This document shows positions 1-6,547 of a stretch of 64,000 nucleotides of DNA, piece by piece. The stretch lies in the IMG/VR virus record IMGVR_UViG_3300037119_005846, positions 32,031 through 96,030 of that record; one strand, written 5' to 3'. A model generated the notes under the pieces. It was not told where the DNA came from, did not search any database, and saw only the letters and a list, made by a program, of their open reading frames with translations. A program made the position numbers and the translations under genes. The stretch comes from a virus. Positions within the stretch are counted from its first letter, which is position 1. The number at the start of each line of letters is the position of its first letter.

Positions 1-14
1 AGAAGGCGCCGACA

Positions 15-1040
15 ATGATGGTAGTCCGCCCTGAGACAGACGGCTTCGGACTGATGTATGACGACGCCGTGGCTAACCTGATCGGCGACAAAGCAACAGG
101 TAAGAGCTGGATGCTGATGCAGGTAGCAATCGACGAGATGAATCGTGGTCGACCTGTTGTCTGGCTCGACTGGGAGATGACAGAGAACCGCGTCGGTCTG
201 CGACTCGTTCAAATGCGAGCTGATCCAACTGTCGTAATGAGTCGGTTCAGATACCTCGAGATGGGCGGCAAGACACTCGCCGCAGCAGTGGGTGCAGCCG
301 AGAGCTCGTTCGGTCGGGGGAGCGGCGCGCTGGTCATTCTTGACTCAGTCAGCCGCGCGCTCGGCAGCGAAGCCGGCGCCGGCGACGAGCGAGACGAGAA
401 CTCCGCGGGCCTGTATGCCGCGTTTATCGAGCGCGTGTCGCGTCTTCGCCAGGTAGTCGGCGGGCCCGTGGCGATGGTGGAGCATACCGGCCACAGCTCG
501 AAATGGCGAGCTCGCGGGACGTCGGCGAAGGGACAGCAGGTCGACACAGAGCTGTCAGTCACGGTCGTCAAGAGGTGGTCGCGATCAGAGTCAGGCTGGG
601 CTGCTCTGACTGCTCGGAAGGATCGCGGTGGCTGGCTCGAGGAAGATCAGCCGCTGTGGGGTGCGTTCTTTCAGCCGCTTGGCGGGGCCGGCGAGCTGTC
701 CGTGAAGTTCCGCGAGCTGGATGACTGGGAGCGCGGTGAAGCCGGCATCGCCGGCCTCGACGAGTCAGAGCGATCACGGCACGAGCGGGACAGCGCGCGT
801 GAGCGACGGACCGTCGAGAAAGAAGAGGAGAACGTTGAGCGAATCATGAAGGTGCTCGCCGACGACAAGGAGCACTCGAACAGCGAGCTTGAGCGGATCA
901 CGAAGATCCCACGGAAGACCGTTGGAGAGATCGTCGATCAGCTCCTCGCGGACGGCGAGGTCGTCTGGAACGGCAAGTCTGGGCGGTTCAACGGAGTCCG
1001 GCTCGCGGGTGCCGAGGGATCTGATCCCATTGAGTCTTGA
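15..1040 (+). CDS. RepA/DnaB-like P-loop ATPase (5' end probably outside window)
   Basis: RecA-fold ATPase of the RepA/AAA_25 type, probably a replicative helicase or helicase-loader ATPase. Walker A is GDKATGKS at residues 24-31. The LDWEM motif that follows in RepA-like ATPases is at 51-55, and Walker B (ALVILD) ends at D110. The last ~70 residues look like a winged helix (SNSELERITKIPRKTV), so DNA binding is likely. Family members usually have 30-60 residues before Walker A. Here there are only 23, and the frame is open to the window edge, so the true start may lie upstream of base 1. A hairpin terminator follows about 107 bases after the stop. Confidence 0.8.
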   Translation: MMVVRPETDGFGLMYDDAVANLIGDKATGKSWMLMQVAIDEMNRGRPVVWLDWEMTENRVGLRLVQMRADPTVVMSRFRYLEMGGKTLAAAVGAAESSFGRGSGALVILDSVSRALGSEAGAGDERDENSAGLYAAFIERVSRLRQVVGGPVAMVEHTGHSSKWRARGTSAKGQQVDTELSVTVVKRWSRSESGWAALTARKDRGGWLEEDQPLWGAFFQPLGGAGELSVKFRELDDWERGEAGIAGLDESERSRHERDSARERRTVEKEEENVERIMKVLADDKEHSNSELERITKIPRKTVGEIVDQLLADGEVVWNGKSGRFNGVRLAGAEGSDPIES

Positions 1041-1043
1041 CCA

Positions 1044-1145
1044 ATGGTATCAGATGAGCCAATGGAGCCATATGCTGACGAAATCCCATCGGAAACCGGC
1101 CATCGTGGAGTATACATTGAAGTGTACCCCCATTGGCCCCACTGA
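1044..1145 (+). CDS. Possible 33-aa acidic microprotein
   Basis: A short ATG frame begins three bases after the stop of the ATPase and ends one base before the hairpin at 1147. The product is acidic and proline-rich. The position between a stop and a terminator favours a real downstream cistron. There is no clear ribosome binding site and no recognisable family, so this is tentative. Confidence 0.35.
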   Translation: MVSDEPMEPYADEIPSETGHRGVYIEVYPHWPH

Positions 1146-1146
1146 T

Positions 1147-1165
1147 CACCGCCCGGAGGGCGGTG
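1147..1165 (+). terminator. Hairpin terminator after the RepA-like operon
   Basis: Perfect 8-bp stem CACCGCCC / GGGCGGTG with a 3-nt loop. There is no U-tract, as is common for actinobacterial hairpin terminators. It follows the stop of the preceding small frame directly. Confidence 0.6.
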
Positions 1166-1283
1166 CCTGGCCTCAGGTGCCTGGCCCAGGTGCCAGTGAC
1201 CAGTGGGATCAGTGGGACAATTCGCCGACCACGAACCCGGACTTCCCACTGAATTTTGAACTGACGAGACGAGAGGACAGACC

Positions 1284-1391
1284 GTGACCACAGATGATGA
1301 CCTGACAACGCTCGGCAAGGAGCTGACCGTGACGACAATTGCCGGATTCAGACTCGGCGGCCAGCTAATCGAGTGGGGACGTTGGGTGTGA
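1284..1391 (+). CDS. Hypothetical 35-aa protein, first of a coupled pair
   Basis: GTG start after a purine-rich stretch (gagagga). It ends ...GRWV and overlaps the next gene by GTGA. Its C-terminus (FRLGGQLIEWGRWV) and the start of the next product (VTVRTSG) read like consecutive strands of one small beta-barrel, so the pair may be a split domain or joined by a frameshift. No family recognised. Confidence 0.45.
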   Translation: MTTDDDLTTLGKELTVTTIAGFRLGGQLIEWGRWV

Positions 1392-1549
1392 CCGTCCGCA
1401 CCAGCGGTCCAGACCGCGATCGAACGTTCATTCCGTGGACGAGTGTGTCGCACGTCAACCGTCCGTGGCATCCGCGCGATGCAGAGCTGATCATGAATCA
1501 GGCCGTGGCTAACGCGCTGAAAGAGCCTGACTATGACCGCCCACACTGA
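1388..1549 (+). CDS. Hypothetical 53-aa protein, second of a coupled pair
   Basis: GTG start inside the stop of the preceding gene (GTGA overlap), so translation is probably coupled. The FIPWTSVSHV segment resembles the closing strand of LSm/SH3-like small phage proteins, and a short helix (AELIMNQAVANALK) follows. Function unknown. The frame is -1 relative to the upstream gene. Confidence 0.5.
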   Translation: MTVRTSGPDRDRTFIPWTSVSHVNRPWHPRDAELIMNQAVANALKEPDYDRPH

Positions 1550-1675
1550 CGGCATGAGGGCCTGTGGTCACGCCTGCGGTGAGAGACGGTGAGAGCTGAA
1601 GGGATATCCATCAGGGCAGCTGAGGGCCTGAGAGGGACACAGGGAGCGAGCCAGAAGCCCGGCCGGACCACAGGT

Positions 1676-1695
1676 AAGCCAACCGATGTTGGCTT
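1676..1695. other. Perfect short hairpin
   Basis: AAGCCAAC and GTTGGCTT form a perfect 8-bp stem around a CGAT loop, followed by TTTAG. It could be a terminator for the upstream small genes or a protein-binding site in the control region. Confidence 0.45.
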
Positions 1696-1743
1696 TAGAG
1701 ATCCTGTCCCGCGACGACGCACGTGCGCGTGCGTCTGAGATCC

Positions 1744-2133
1744 ATGCCCATATCACATTCCCGTCGGCGAGGCGCCGCTGACAGGGACGTCAGCGCGCTG
1801 ACTGCGACCGCGACCGCATCGCTGCCGGAGATGCCTGCCCATATGCTTTTTGAAGTATAAGCACGCGACGTTCGGCGCTGATCGCTGACAGCTCGCTCTC
1901 GCAGAAAAGTGCTGCCCATATGCTTTTCAGACCGGCCTGGGACATCGACGACGACGCGCAGGTTATTCGCTGACAGCTGACAGCTCTGCACAGGTGTCAT
2001 TCTCGTGAAAGTGCCGACCATATCATATTTCTCGGGTCCCCTGATTGTCACGCGCTTTCGGCGTGCATGAGTAGATTCTTAGATGCGCGCAGGGTGCACA
2101 CACATTCTAGATAATGCTGCCCATATCATTTTC
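1744..2133 (+). repeat. Five direct TGCCCATAT repeats (iteron- or operator-like)
   Basis: Copies start near 1744, 1836, 1913, 2012 and 2118, all in the same orientation. The core is TGCCCATAT followed by a CA/GC and T-rich run (TGCCCATATGCTTTT, TGCCCATATCATTTTC); the 2012 copy reads GCCGACCATATCATATTTC. Spacing is 77-106 bp. CGCTGACAG blocks precede several copies, so the full unit may be longer. Such arrays usually bind a replication initiator or repressor; which one acts here is unknown. Confidence 0.6.
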
Positions 2134-2266
2134 TAATAATCGGCGAGTCTTTGACGCGTGCATTCTCTTCCCGAGATTCCCGCCGGCGAATGCCGGCGCG
2201 CGGGCACGCGAGCGTGCCGGTGCACCGCAACCACAGCCATGTCACTTTGGCACGTGTCGCTCGGCG

Positions 2267-2338
2267 CGCTCTCTCGCGCACAGGTGAATGCACGCGCGTG
2301 CACGCACGCATGCGCGTGTATGCGCACGCGAGAGAGCG
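2267..2338. repeat. 12-bp inverted repeat enclosing a 43-bp alternating R-Y tract
   Basis: Arms CGCTCTCTCGCG (2267-2278) and CGCGAGAGAGCG (2327-2338) are perfect reverse complements. Bases 2288-2330 alternate purine-pyrimidine without a break, mostly CG/CA/TG steps, and include the palindrome GCACGCGCGTGC (2290-2301). This composition favours Z-DNA and cruciform extrusion. Confidence 0.7.
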
Positions 2339-2717
2339 AGCAGTCGTCTCGTCGCTCAGCGCTCAGCGCGCATGAGCGAGAGCGCAGGCACGGGCAGCGG
2401 CAGGGGGGCACGTGCAGGCACGTGCAGGCGCGCGAGTCTCTTGACTCGTCGGCGCTCGGCCCGGCGACGTTGCTCCGGCGTCGGCGCCCGGGGGCGAGAG
2501 CTCGAGCTCGTGCTTGTGGCCATGGGCCGGCTCCCGCAGAGCACCGAGCTACGCGGAGTGGAGTTGTGCGTGCACTACGCGCCCTTCACCTCCAGATCCC
2601 CCCGTGTTAGGCACAAACATGTATACGCCCTCAGCATGAGCGAGAGCTCAGGGCTGTTTCACCGCCCTCACCACGGGGAACTATGACCGCGAGTCAGCAC
2701 ACTCAAAGGAGACAACA

Positions 2718-2909
2718 ATGGCCCAGTCACAGAAGTCAGCGCCCAAGTCCAAGGCAGACGACCTGTCCGCCGAGGAGCAGAACTGGATGAACGAGCCGGA
2801 CAAGCCCGGCTACGACCCCACGCTCCCCCAGAACACCCCCAAGGCCGGCGCTCGCCCGACGTCCCCCGACGAGACGGTCGCCCTCGAGGTCGACGACAAG
2901 GAGAAGTAG
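2718..2909 (+). CDS. Hypothetical 63-aa charged protein
   Basis: ATG preceded by a strong Shine-Dalgarno (AAAGGAGA). The product is small, hydrophilic and rich in Lys, Asp, Pro and Glu, with no predicted membrane segment; probably disordered. It is the first gene after the control region and is followed by a hairpin. No family recognised. Confidence 0.7.
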   Translation: MAQSQKSAPKSKADDLSAEEQNWMNEPDKPGYDPTLPQNTPKAGARPTSPDETVALEVDDKEK

Positions 2910-2991
2910 ATAAGGTGTCTCTTGCTCGCCGCGTGACGCGGCAGGCCGGGAGGGATCGCACGTAAACGACCGTCCCGAGGCCCGGACGGCT

Positions 2992-3014
2992 GCCGGCGCC
3001 CACATCCCGCCGGC
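2992..3014 (+). terminator. Hairpin after the 63-aa gene
   Basis: GCCGGCG and CGCCGGC form a 7-bp stem around a 9-nt loop. It lies between a stop at 2909 and the next plausible start at 3057. Confidence 0.4.
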
Positions 3015-3056
3015 GGCCCCGGGTACCGGGCACGAACGCTGATAGCGTAGCAGTCG

Positions 3057-3368
3057 ATGGCGACGTCGAACAGTCCCTGGGTCATCAGCGGCGCGCTCGT
3101 AACGGCGACCTGCGCCTGGAACTGGCCGGCAGACGAGAGGGACCCGGACCCGGACCCGGACGCGGACGCGGACGCGGACGAACCCGTCTACCCGCCGGAC
3201 CCGATGTACGACGACCCGCCCCCGACGCCGACCCCGCCCGCTCCCCCGCCTCAGTCCCAGGTGCCCCTGATGCACGAGTGTCGTCTGACCCCCGGGCACG
3301 CTGACAGCCACTACTGCGCCTGCGGCGTCGTCGGACCGGAGTCTTCGACGCCGAGCCCTCCGGCCTGA
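3057..3368 (+). CDS. Asp/Pro-rich protein with C-terminal zinc-ligand motif
   Basis: 103 aa. The middle is a low-complexity stretch of DP and DA dipeptides encoded by tandem gacccg/gacgcg hexamers, then a proline-rich linker. The C-terminus HxC(x5)GHxxxHxCxCG has the Cys/His spacing of small zinc-binding motifs common in actinophage proteins. No clear ribosome binding site precedes this start, and an internal ATG (MYDDPP) is an alternative. Function unknown. Confidence 0.5.
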   Translation: MATSNSPWVISGALVTATCAWNWPADERDPDPDPDADADADEPVYPPDPMYDDPPPTPTPPAPPPQSQVPLMHECRLTPGHADSHYCACGVVGPESSTPSPPA

Positions 3369-3378
3369 CACGAGAGCG

Positions 3379-3399
3379 CCCGGCCACAAGCCGGCCGGG
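3379..3399 (+). terminator. Hairpin terminator abutting a promoter
   Basis: CCCGGCC and GGCCGGG form a perfect 7-bp stem with a 7-nt loop. It ends one base before the -35 element at 3400, forming a terminator-promoter junction. Confidence 0.6.
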
Positions 3400-3428
3400 T
3401 GGTCATTTACAACACATTGGTGTATAAT
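3400..3428 (+). promoter_or_regulatory. Phage promoter, GTGG/TATAAT family
   Basis: -35 TGGTCA (3400-3405, preceded by G), 17-nt spacer with CA at positions 8-9, extended -10 TG-TATAAT (3423-3428). The downstream ATG at 3435 is only 6 nt after the -10 box, so the mRNA is probably leaderless. Confidence 0.8.
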
Positions 3429-3434
3429 GACGCC

Positions 3435-3665
3435 ATGACACAGACAGAGAAGCCCGATCCCTACCCGATGGAGATCAGCCCCGAGCTCAAGGCCTTCCTC
3501 TACGGCGACGTGCTCGTCCGACGCGAGCTGGACGCCGACGGCGACCCGGCTCCCGACGACGAGCCCGAGCTCAAGGCCGGCGAGCTGTACGACGACGACG
3601 CCCTCCACGACCGCTTCAACGCCTACCGCCCCTACGAGCGCGACGACTGGAACGAGCGTGACTGA
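3435..3665 (+). CDS. Hypothetical acidic 76-aa protein (leaderless)
   Basis: I chose the ATG at 3435 rather than the in-frame GTG at 3399 because the latter lies inside the promoter. The N-terminus MTQT is the coding form of the repeated ATGACACAGACA block. The protein is strongly acidic (many Asp/Glu pairs) and lacks hydrophobic segments. It may be a DNA-mimic or protein-binding factor, but nothing specific is recognised. Confidence 0.7.
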   Translation: MTQTEKPDPYPMEISPELKAFLYGDVLVRRELDADGDPAPDDEPELKAGELYDDDALHDRFNAYRPYERDDWNERD

Positions 3666-3789
3666 CAAGACCCAGACCCAGACCCGCGAGCCGATCCGCC
3701 CGCCGGCCACTCCCACCGCGACGCGGTACGCTAGCAACCACAACTGGTCGCGCCGCGGTGACAACACCAAGTACAAGACCAAGAAGTGA
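3658..3789 (+). CDS. Hypothetical basic 43-aa protein
   Basis: GTG start overlapping the previous stop by 8 bases. The product is basic, with TQTQTREP near the N-terminus and a Lys-rich tail, the opposite charge to its upstream neighbour. Small and probably unstructured; function unknown. Confidence 0.5.
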   Translation: MTDKTQTQTREPIRPPATPTATRYASNHNWSRRGDNTKYKTKK

Positions 3790-3803
3790 AGTAAGGACCC
3801 GAC

Positions 3804-4097
3804 ATGACGACCAACGCATCCCACTCAGCATGCGGCGCACACCCGAACCATCACCACCCCTGGAAGCTCGCCCAGTACGTCTCGCCCGGCGACGTCGTCA
3901 GCGACGAAGATCACCTGTACTGGACGGTGACGGCGACCGCCCATGCGCACTACCCGTCGTCCGGCATCGTCCTCGAGCTCGCGGGCGCCGAGGACGGCGT
4001 CAACGCCGACCGCCGAACCTCCGTCTTCTACGGCGCCCACGAGCGAGTGACGCTGGTCGCCGACCTCGACCCCGGCACCCCCGAGGCGACGCCGTGA
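3804..4097 (+). CDS. Hypothetical 97-aa protein, His-rich N-terminus
   Basis: ATG after a taagga ribosome binding site. The N-terminal ~20 residues contain a His cluster (HPNHHHPW). The rest looks like a small beta-barrel of the 'GDVV...YWTVT' type seen in phage proteins of unknown function. Ends in a GTGA overlap with the next gene. Confidence 0.65.
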   Translation: MTTNASHSACGAHPNHHHPWKLAQYVSPGDVVSDEDHLYWTVTATAHAHYPSSGIVLELAGAEDGVNADRRTSVFYGAHERVTLVADLDPGTPEATP

Positions 4098-4201
4098 GCG
4101 GCTCTCACATCGGCACCCGCGGTATGTGCGTATGGGAGGAGGACACGCCCATCCCAGACGTGGTGGCCGTGTTGGCCCGGTATCGGGAGGCGAGGAAGTG
4201 A
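4094..4201 (+). CDS. 35-aa microprotein A1 (duplicated cassette, copy 1)
   Basis: GTG start with GTGA overlap. The sequence WEEDTPIPDVVAV...ARYREARK is paralogous to the product of 4952-5101. Its stop overlaps the ATG of the next gene by one base, exactly as in the second copy. No known function; the conserved charged helix suggests protein-protein contacts. Confidence 0.6.
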   Translation: MSGSHIGTRGMCVWEEDTPIPDVVAVLARYREARK

Positions 4202-4482
4202 TGGACGCCGTAGACGTACTCAACGGGATCATCGCCACGAAGGACGCCGAGATCAAACAGCTACGGGACGACCTGGCCCGCATGTACCGGCTGCGCCGCG
4301 AGCAGCCACCAATCACCCCGGAACAGCGGGCCGTCCTCGACGCCGCGATCGGACTGCACGAATGCTCCGGGGCGGACGACACCGACGAGGCCGACGATCC
4401 GCGTCTCGCCGAATGGACCGACCGTCTCTACGCAGCTATCGACGCCCTCCGGGCCGCCACCCCGAAACACGACGACCGATGA
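4201..4482 (+). CDS. 93-aa coiled-coil-like protein B1 (duplicated cassette, copy 1)
   Basis: ATG at the stop of the previous gene. The N-terminus MDAVDVLNGIIATKDAEI matches the product of 5101-5346 almost residue for residue. Residues ~10-40 form an amphipathic helix likely to make a coiled coil. The C-terminal halves of the two copies have diverged. Function unknown. Confidence 0.65.
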   Translation: MDAVDVLNGIIATKDAEIKQLRDDLARMYRLRREQPPITPEQRAVLDAAIGLHECSGADDTDEADDPRLAEWTDRLYAAIDALRAATPKHDDR

Positions 4483-4667
4483 GCCTGTTCTTCGGGGACT
4501 TCCCCACCGAGGACACGCTTGCGCCGACCGTGAGTGGCAGCAGTGCCGGGATGAACTCGGCGATGTTCTTCACCTGCCCCGCCTGCGGAGCGTGCGTCGT
4601 GGACACGCACTACGAGACCACGAACCGCCACCTACACGACCAGTGGCACGCCGCCGGAGAGCTCTGA
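4479..4667 (+). CDS. 62-aa zinc-finger microprotein
   Basis: ATGA overlap with the previous gene. The motif CPACGACVVDTHY...HLHDQWH gives a CxxC...H...H zinc site like the small 'CPxCG' proteins widespread in actinophages. Probably a nucleic-acid- or protein-binding regulator; role unknown. Confidence 0.65.
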   Translation: MSLFFGDFPTEDTLAPTVSGSSAGMNSAMFFTCPACGACVVDTHYETTNRHLHDQWHAAGEL

Positions 4668-4695
4668 CACCGCCCGCACCACGACCCTGTATAAT
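4667..4695 (+). promoter_or_regulatory. Variant promoter: TATAAT and spacer CA, but no GTGG
   Basis: -10 TATAAT at 4690-4695, preceded by TG. The 17-nt spacer has CA at positions 8-9, as in the main promoter family, but the -35 region (ACACCG) lacks GTGG. An ACACAGACAAGA leader follows at 4704, then the start at 4732. Confidence 0.55.
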
Positions 4696-4731
4696 CGACT
4701 CAGACACAGACAAGAAAGGTAGGTCGACATC

Positions 4732-4962
4732 ATGACCGACGGCCCATCCGACCTCGTCACCGAGGGTCCGGACGCGTGGTGGCGCTTCCACGACAACGTC
4801 GTCCAGCTCGCGCACCACCTCGCCGACACCGGCTGGGAGGCGAAGAACGTCGCCCACGCGGTGGAGAAGCCGTGGAAGTTCGAGGACGAGTACCGCGAGG
4901 CGCTGATCGCTCAAGCCGAGAGCGAGGCCAGCGAGGCCGGCGAGGCCGGCGATGCCGACTAA
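4732..4962 (+). CDS. Hypothetical acidic 76-aa protein
   Basis: ATG after the leader ACACAGACAAGAAAGG, which carries the ribosome binding site. The protein is helical, acidic at the C-terminus (EASEAGEAGDAD), and contains WWRFHDNVVQLAHHLADTGW. No family recognised. The next gene starts inside its last codons. Confidence 0.7.
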   Translation: MTDGPSDLVTEGPDAWWRFHDNVVQLAHHLADTGWEAKNVAHAVEKPWKFEDEYREALIAQAESEASEAGEAGDAD

Positions 4963-5101
4963 GCGAGCATCCCGCTCCCGCCTCCCGCCCTGCGACGTGC
5001 TCATGGAGAACTTCAGTAGCGAGGGCGTGTTCATCTGGGAGGAAGACACTCCTCTGCCAGATGTGGTGGCGTTGGCCCGTTGGCGAGAAGTGAGGAAGTG
5101 A
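4952..5101 (+). CDS. 49-aa microprotein A2 (duplicated cassette, copy 2)
   Basis: Overlaps the upstream gene by 11 bases. The C-terminal half, WEEDTPLPDVVAL...RWREVRK, is paralogous to the 35-aa product of 4094-4201. The N-terminal ~22 residues are unrelated and basic, so the second copy may have gained a new N-terminus. Confidence 0.6.
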   Translation: MPTKRASRSRLPPCDVLMENFSSEGVFIWEEDTPLPDVVALARWREVRK

Positions 5102-5346
5102 TGGATGCCGTGGACGTGCTCAACGGCGTCATCGCCGTCAAGGACGCCGAGATCCAGCGGCTGGGCGACGACCTAGAGAACGCCTACCGGCTGATACGAG
5201 AGCGCCACGACATCATCGGTTACGAGAGGGCGCTGGCCGACGACTTGGCCGCTGTGCTCTCCACGGTCCTCGATCAGTACGGCACCTTCCACGCCGAAGA
5301 CGAGGTTGAACGGGTGCTGGACCGCTGGCGGGAGGCGAGGAAGTGA
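5101..5346 (+). CDS. 81-aa coiled-coil-like protein B2 (duplicated cassette, copy 2)
   Basis: The ATG overlaps the previous stop by one base. The N-terminus MDAVDVLNGVIAVKDAEI is nearly identical to the 4201 product. The C-terminus DEVERVLDRWREARK also resembles the tails of the A1/A2 microproteins, so three genes here end in the same RxREARK-like helix. Confidence 0.65.
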   Translation: MDAVDVLNGVIAVKDAEIQRLGDDLENAYRLIRERHDIIGYERALADDLAAVLSTVLDQYGTFHAEDEVERVLDRWREARK

Positions 5347-5438
5347 CTGTCGCCAGGTGGATCTCGGTGGTGGTGATGGCCGTCCTGCTCGGCCTCACCG
5401 TGTTGCTGATCATCGACGTGCAACGGAGGAAACGATGA
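5343..5438 (+). CDS. 31-aa single-TM microprotein
   Basis: GTG start with GTGA overlap. Residues ~7-25 (ISVVVMAVLLGLTVLLIID) form one strong membrane helix, followed by a basic tail (QRRKR), suggesting a cytoplasmic C-terminus. One of several tiny membrane proteins in this cluster. Function unknown. Confidence 0.6.
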   Translation: MTVARWISVVVMAVLLGLTVLLIIDVQRRKR

Positions 5439-5677
5439 ACGAGCGCCCGAAGTGGGTCAGGGCGGTCAGTGACTTCGTCACTGACGAGGTGATCGATGAG
5501 AAGTACGACTACCCCGAGGACGGCAGCGACGACTGGCTGCACAGCCTGGTCGAGGACGCTGTCAACGCCATCTTCTGCAACCACTACGGCCATGAGATCG
5601 TGGACGACCAGTGCATGATCCCCGCCCACAGGTACTGCGTATGGTGCGGAAGGAGCGCCAGTGCCATCGCCGGATGA
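5435..5677 (+). CDS. 80-aa zinc-binding protein
   Basis: ATGA overlap. The C-terminal half has Cys/His ligands in the order CNHxGH...C...HRYCVWCG, a pattern seen in small actinophage zinc proteins. The N-terminal half is an acidic helix. Probably a regulator acting on host machinery; no target can be named. Confidence 0.65.
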   Translation: MNERPKWVRAVSDFVTDEVIDEKYDYPEDGSDDWLHSLVEDAVNAIFCNHYGHEIVDDQCMIPAHRYCVWCGRSASAIAG

Positions 5678-5807
5678 CAAGCACTACGTCGTGCGAGTGA
5701 CGGACATGCCGCCGACCGAACTGGAGTGCAAGTGCGGGATGCGTACCGAGGGACCGGATTGTCTCGACCGAATGGTCGTTCACGTCAGGGAGGGCAATCG
5801 TGAGTGA
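5661..5807 (+). CDS. 48-aa protein with CxC motif
   Basis: GTG start with a good ribosome binding site (aaggag) inside the upstream gene. The product contains LECKCGMRTEGPDC, three Cys that may bind a metal, and a C-terminal helix. Overlaps both neighbours. Function unknown. Confidence 0.55.
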   Translation: MPSPDDKHYVVRVTDMPPTELECKCGMRTEGPDCLDRMVVHVREGNRE

Positions 5808-6207
5808 AGAGAAGCTGACACCGGAGCGGGCCGTCAGGCTGTTGAGGGCCAAGGGCGCCGAGTTGGAGAACAAGGCCGCCGTGCTGTTCGAGGACGACAC
5901 CGACGTACTCAACGACGAGTTCGGCTTCATCGCCGCCGACATCGCTCTCGTCGCCCAACTGCTGGCCGACCACATCGAGCGCACCGCCTACACGCTCACC
6001 ACGTCGGCGTCGAGCGGCTCGTTCACCGCCACGACCCATCAGCGGGTGAGCCGTGGCTACCTCAAGTCGATCCTGAACGTGACCGAGTTCGAGGTCGGCT
6101 CCAAGGAGGAGGCCGACTACGTGGCGGCGTTGAAGGCCGAGTGTGACGCCTACCTCGGCCGTCGCTGGGGGCCGGATCACCACGACTACGACGAGATGGG
6201 CCAGTGA
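5800..6207 (+). CDS. Hypothetical 135-aa helical protein
   Basis: GTG start overlapping the previous gene. Mostly alpha-helical by composition, with acidic and Ala-rich segments and no membrane helix or metal motif. The longest gene of this small-gene cluster. No family recognised. Confidence 0.65.
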   Translation: MSEEKLTPERAVRLLRAKGAELENKAAVLFEDDTDVLNDEFGFIAADIALVAQLLADHIERTAYTLTTSASSGSFTATTHQRVSRGYLKSILNVTEFEVGSKEEADYVAALKAECDAYLGRRWGPDHHDYDEMGQ

Positions 6208-6296
6208 TGAGCGACGGCTTCGCCTGGACGATCGTGGTCGAGTTGGCCGTCATCATCGGCCTGCTCGTCGGCCTCGTGTTCGGACCGCGGAAGTGA
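6207..6296 (+). CDS. 29-aa single-TM microprotein
   Basis: The ATG overlaps the previous stop by one base. A hydrophobic stretch (WTIVVELAVIIGLLVGLVF) spans most of the protein and is followed by PRK. Stop and next start form GTGA. Confidence 0.55.
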   Translation: MSDGFAWTIVVELAVIIGLLVGLVFGPRK

Positions 6297-6526
6297 GTGA
6301 AGAGCGCATCGCTCGCCTGGAGACGGCGATGACCGAGATGGCCGAGGCGATGACCGAGACTCGCGTGGACATCCGTCGCCTGTACGAGGCGTGGCCGGGC
6401 CAGTTCAAGCAGGTCACCGCAGCGGCCGATCACGTCCGTCAGCGGATCTCCACGGCCGAGGTCGCCGTCGTCAGTGAGATACGGCGCATTCATGACCGAC
6501 TCGATGCACTGGAGAAGAAGTTGTGA
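6293..6526 (+). CDS. 77-aa coiled-coil protein
   Basis: GTG start with GTGA overlap. Heptad-like pattern throughout (IARLETAMTEMAEAMTETRVDI ... IRRIHDRLDALEKKL), consistent with a long coiled coil or trimeric spike-like fold. Lies between membrane microproteins, so it may be the soluble partner of one. Function unknown. Confidence 0.65.
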   Translation: MSEERIARLETAMTEMAEAMTETRVDIRRLYEAWPGQFKQVTAAADHVRQRISTAEVAVVSEIRRIHDRLDALEKKL

Positions 6527-6547
6527 TCGACAACAGAGGGGGAACCT

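Larger units (their letters stand above)
1550..2717. other. Non-coding control region (candidate origin or regulatory region)
   Basis: About 1.17 kb with no convincing gene, the only gap longer than 300 bases in the window. It holds a hairpin at 1676-1695, five direct repeats between 1744 and 2133, and an inverted repeat enclosing an alternating purine-pyrimidine tract at 2267-2338. Long open frames exist at 2158-2610 and 2288-2686, but they are Arg/Cys-rich translations of CpG-rich sequence with no start signal. Position and repeats suggest an origin or major control region; this is inference. Confidence 0.5.

Noticed and set aside
2158-2686. Overlapping open frames of 150 and 132 codons in the control region
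   Set aside because: The translations are Arg/Cys/Ala-rich by-products of CpG-rich repeats, have no ribosome binding site, and overlap the alternating purine-pyrimidine tract.
3399-3434. In-frame upstream GTG start for the 76-aa gene
   Set aside because: It lies inside the -35, spacer and -10 of the promoter, so it would not be on the transcript.
2736-3824. Long open frame on the - strand (362 codons)
   Set aside because: It covers several plausible + strand genes and terminator-promoter elements, and its translation is low-complexity Val/Arg/Gly sequence. Many other long - strand frames in this GC-rich DNA were rejected for the same reason.
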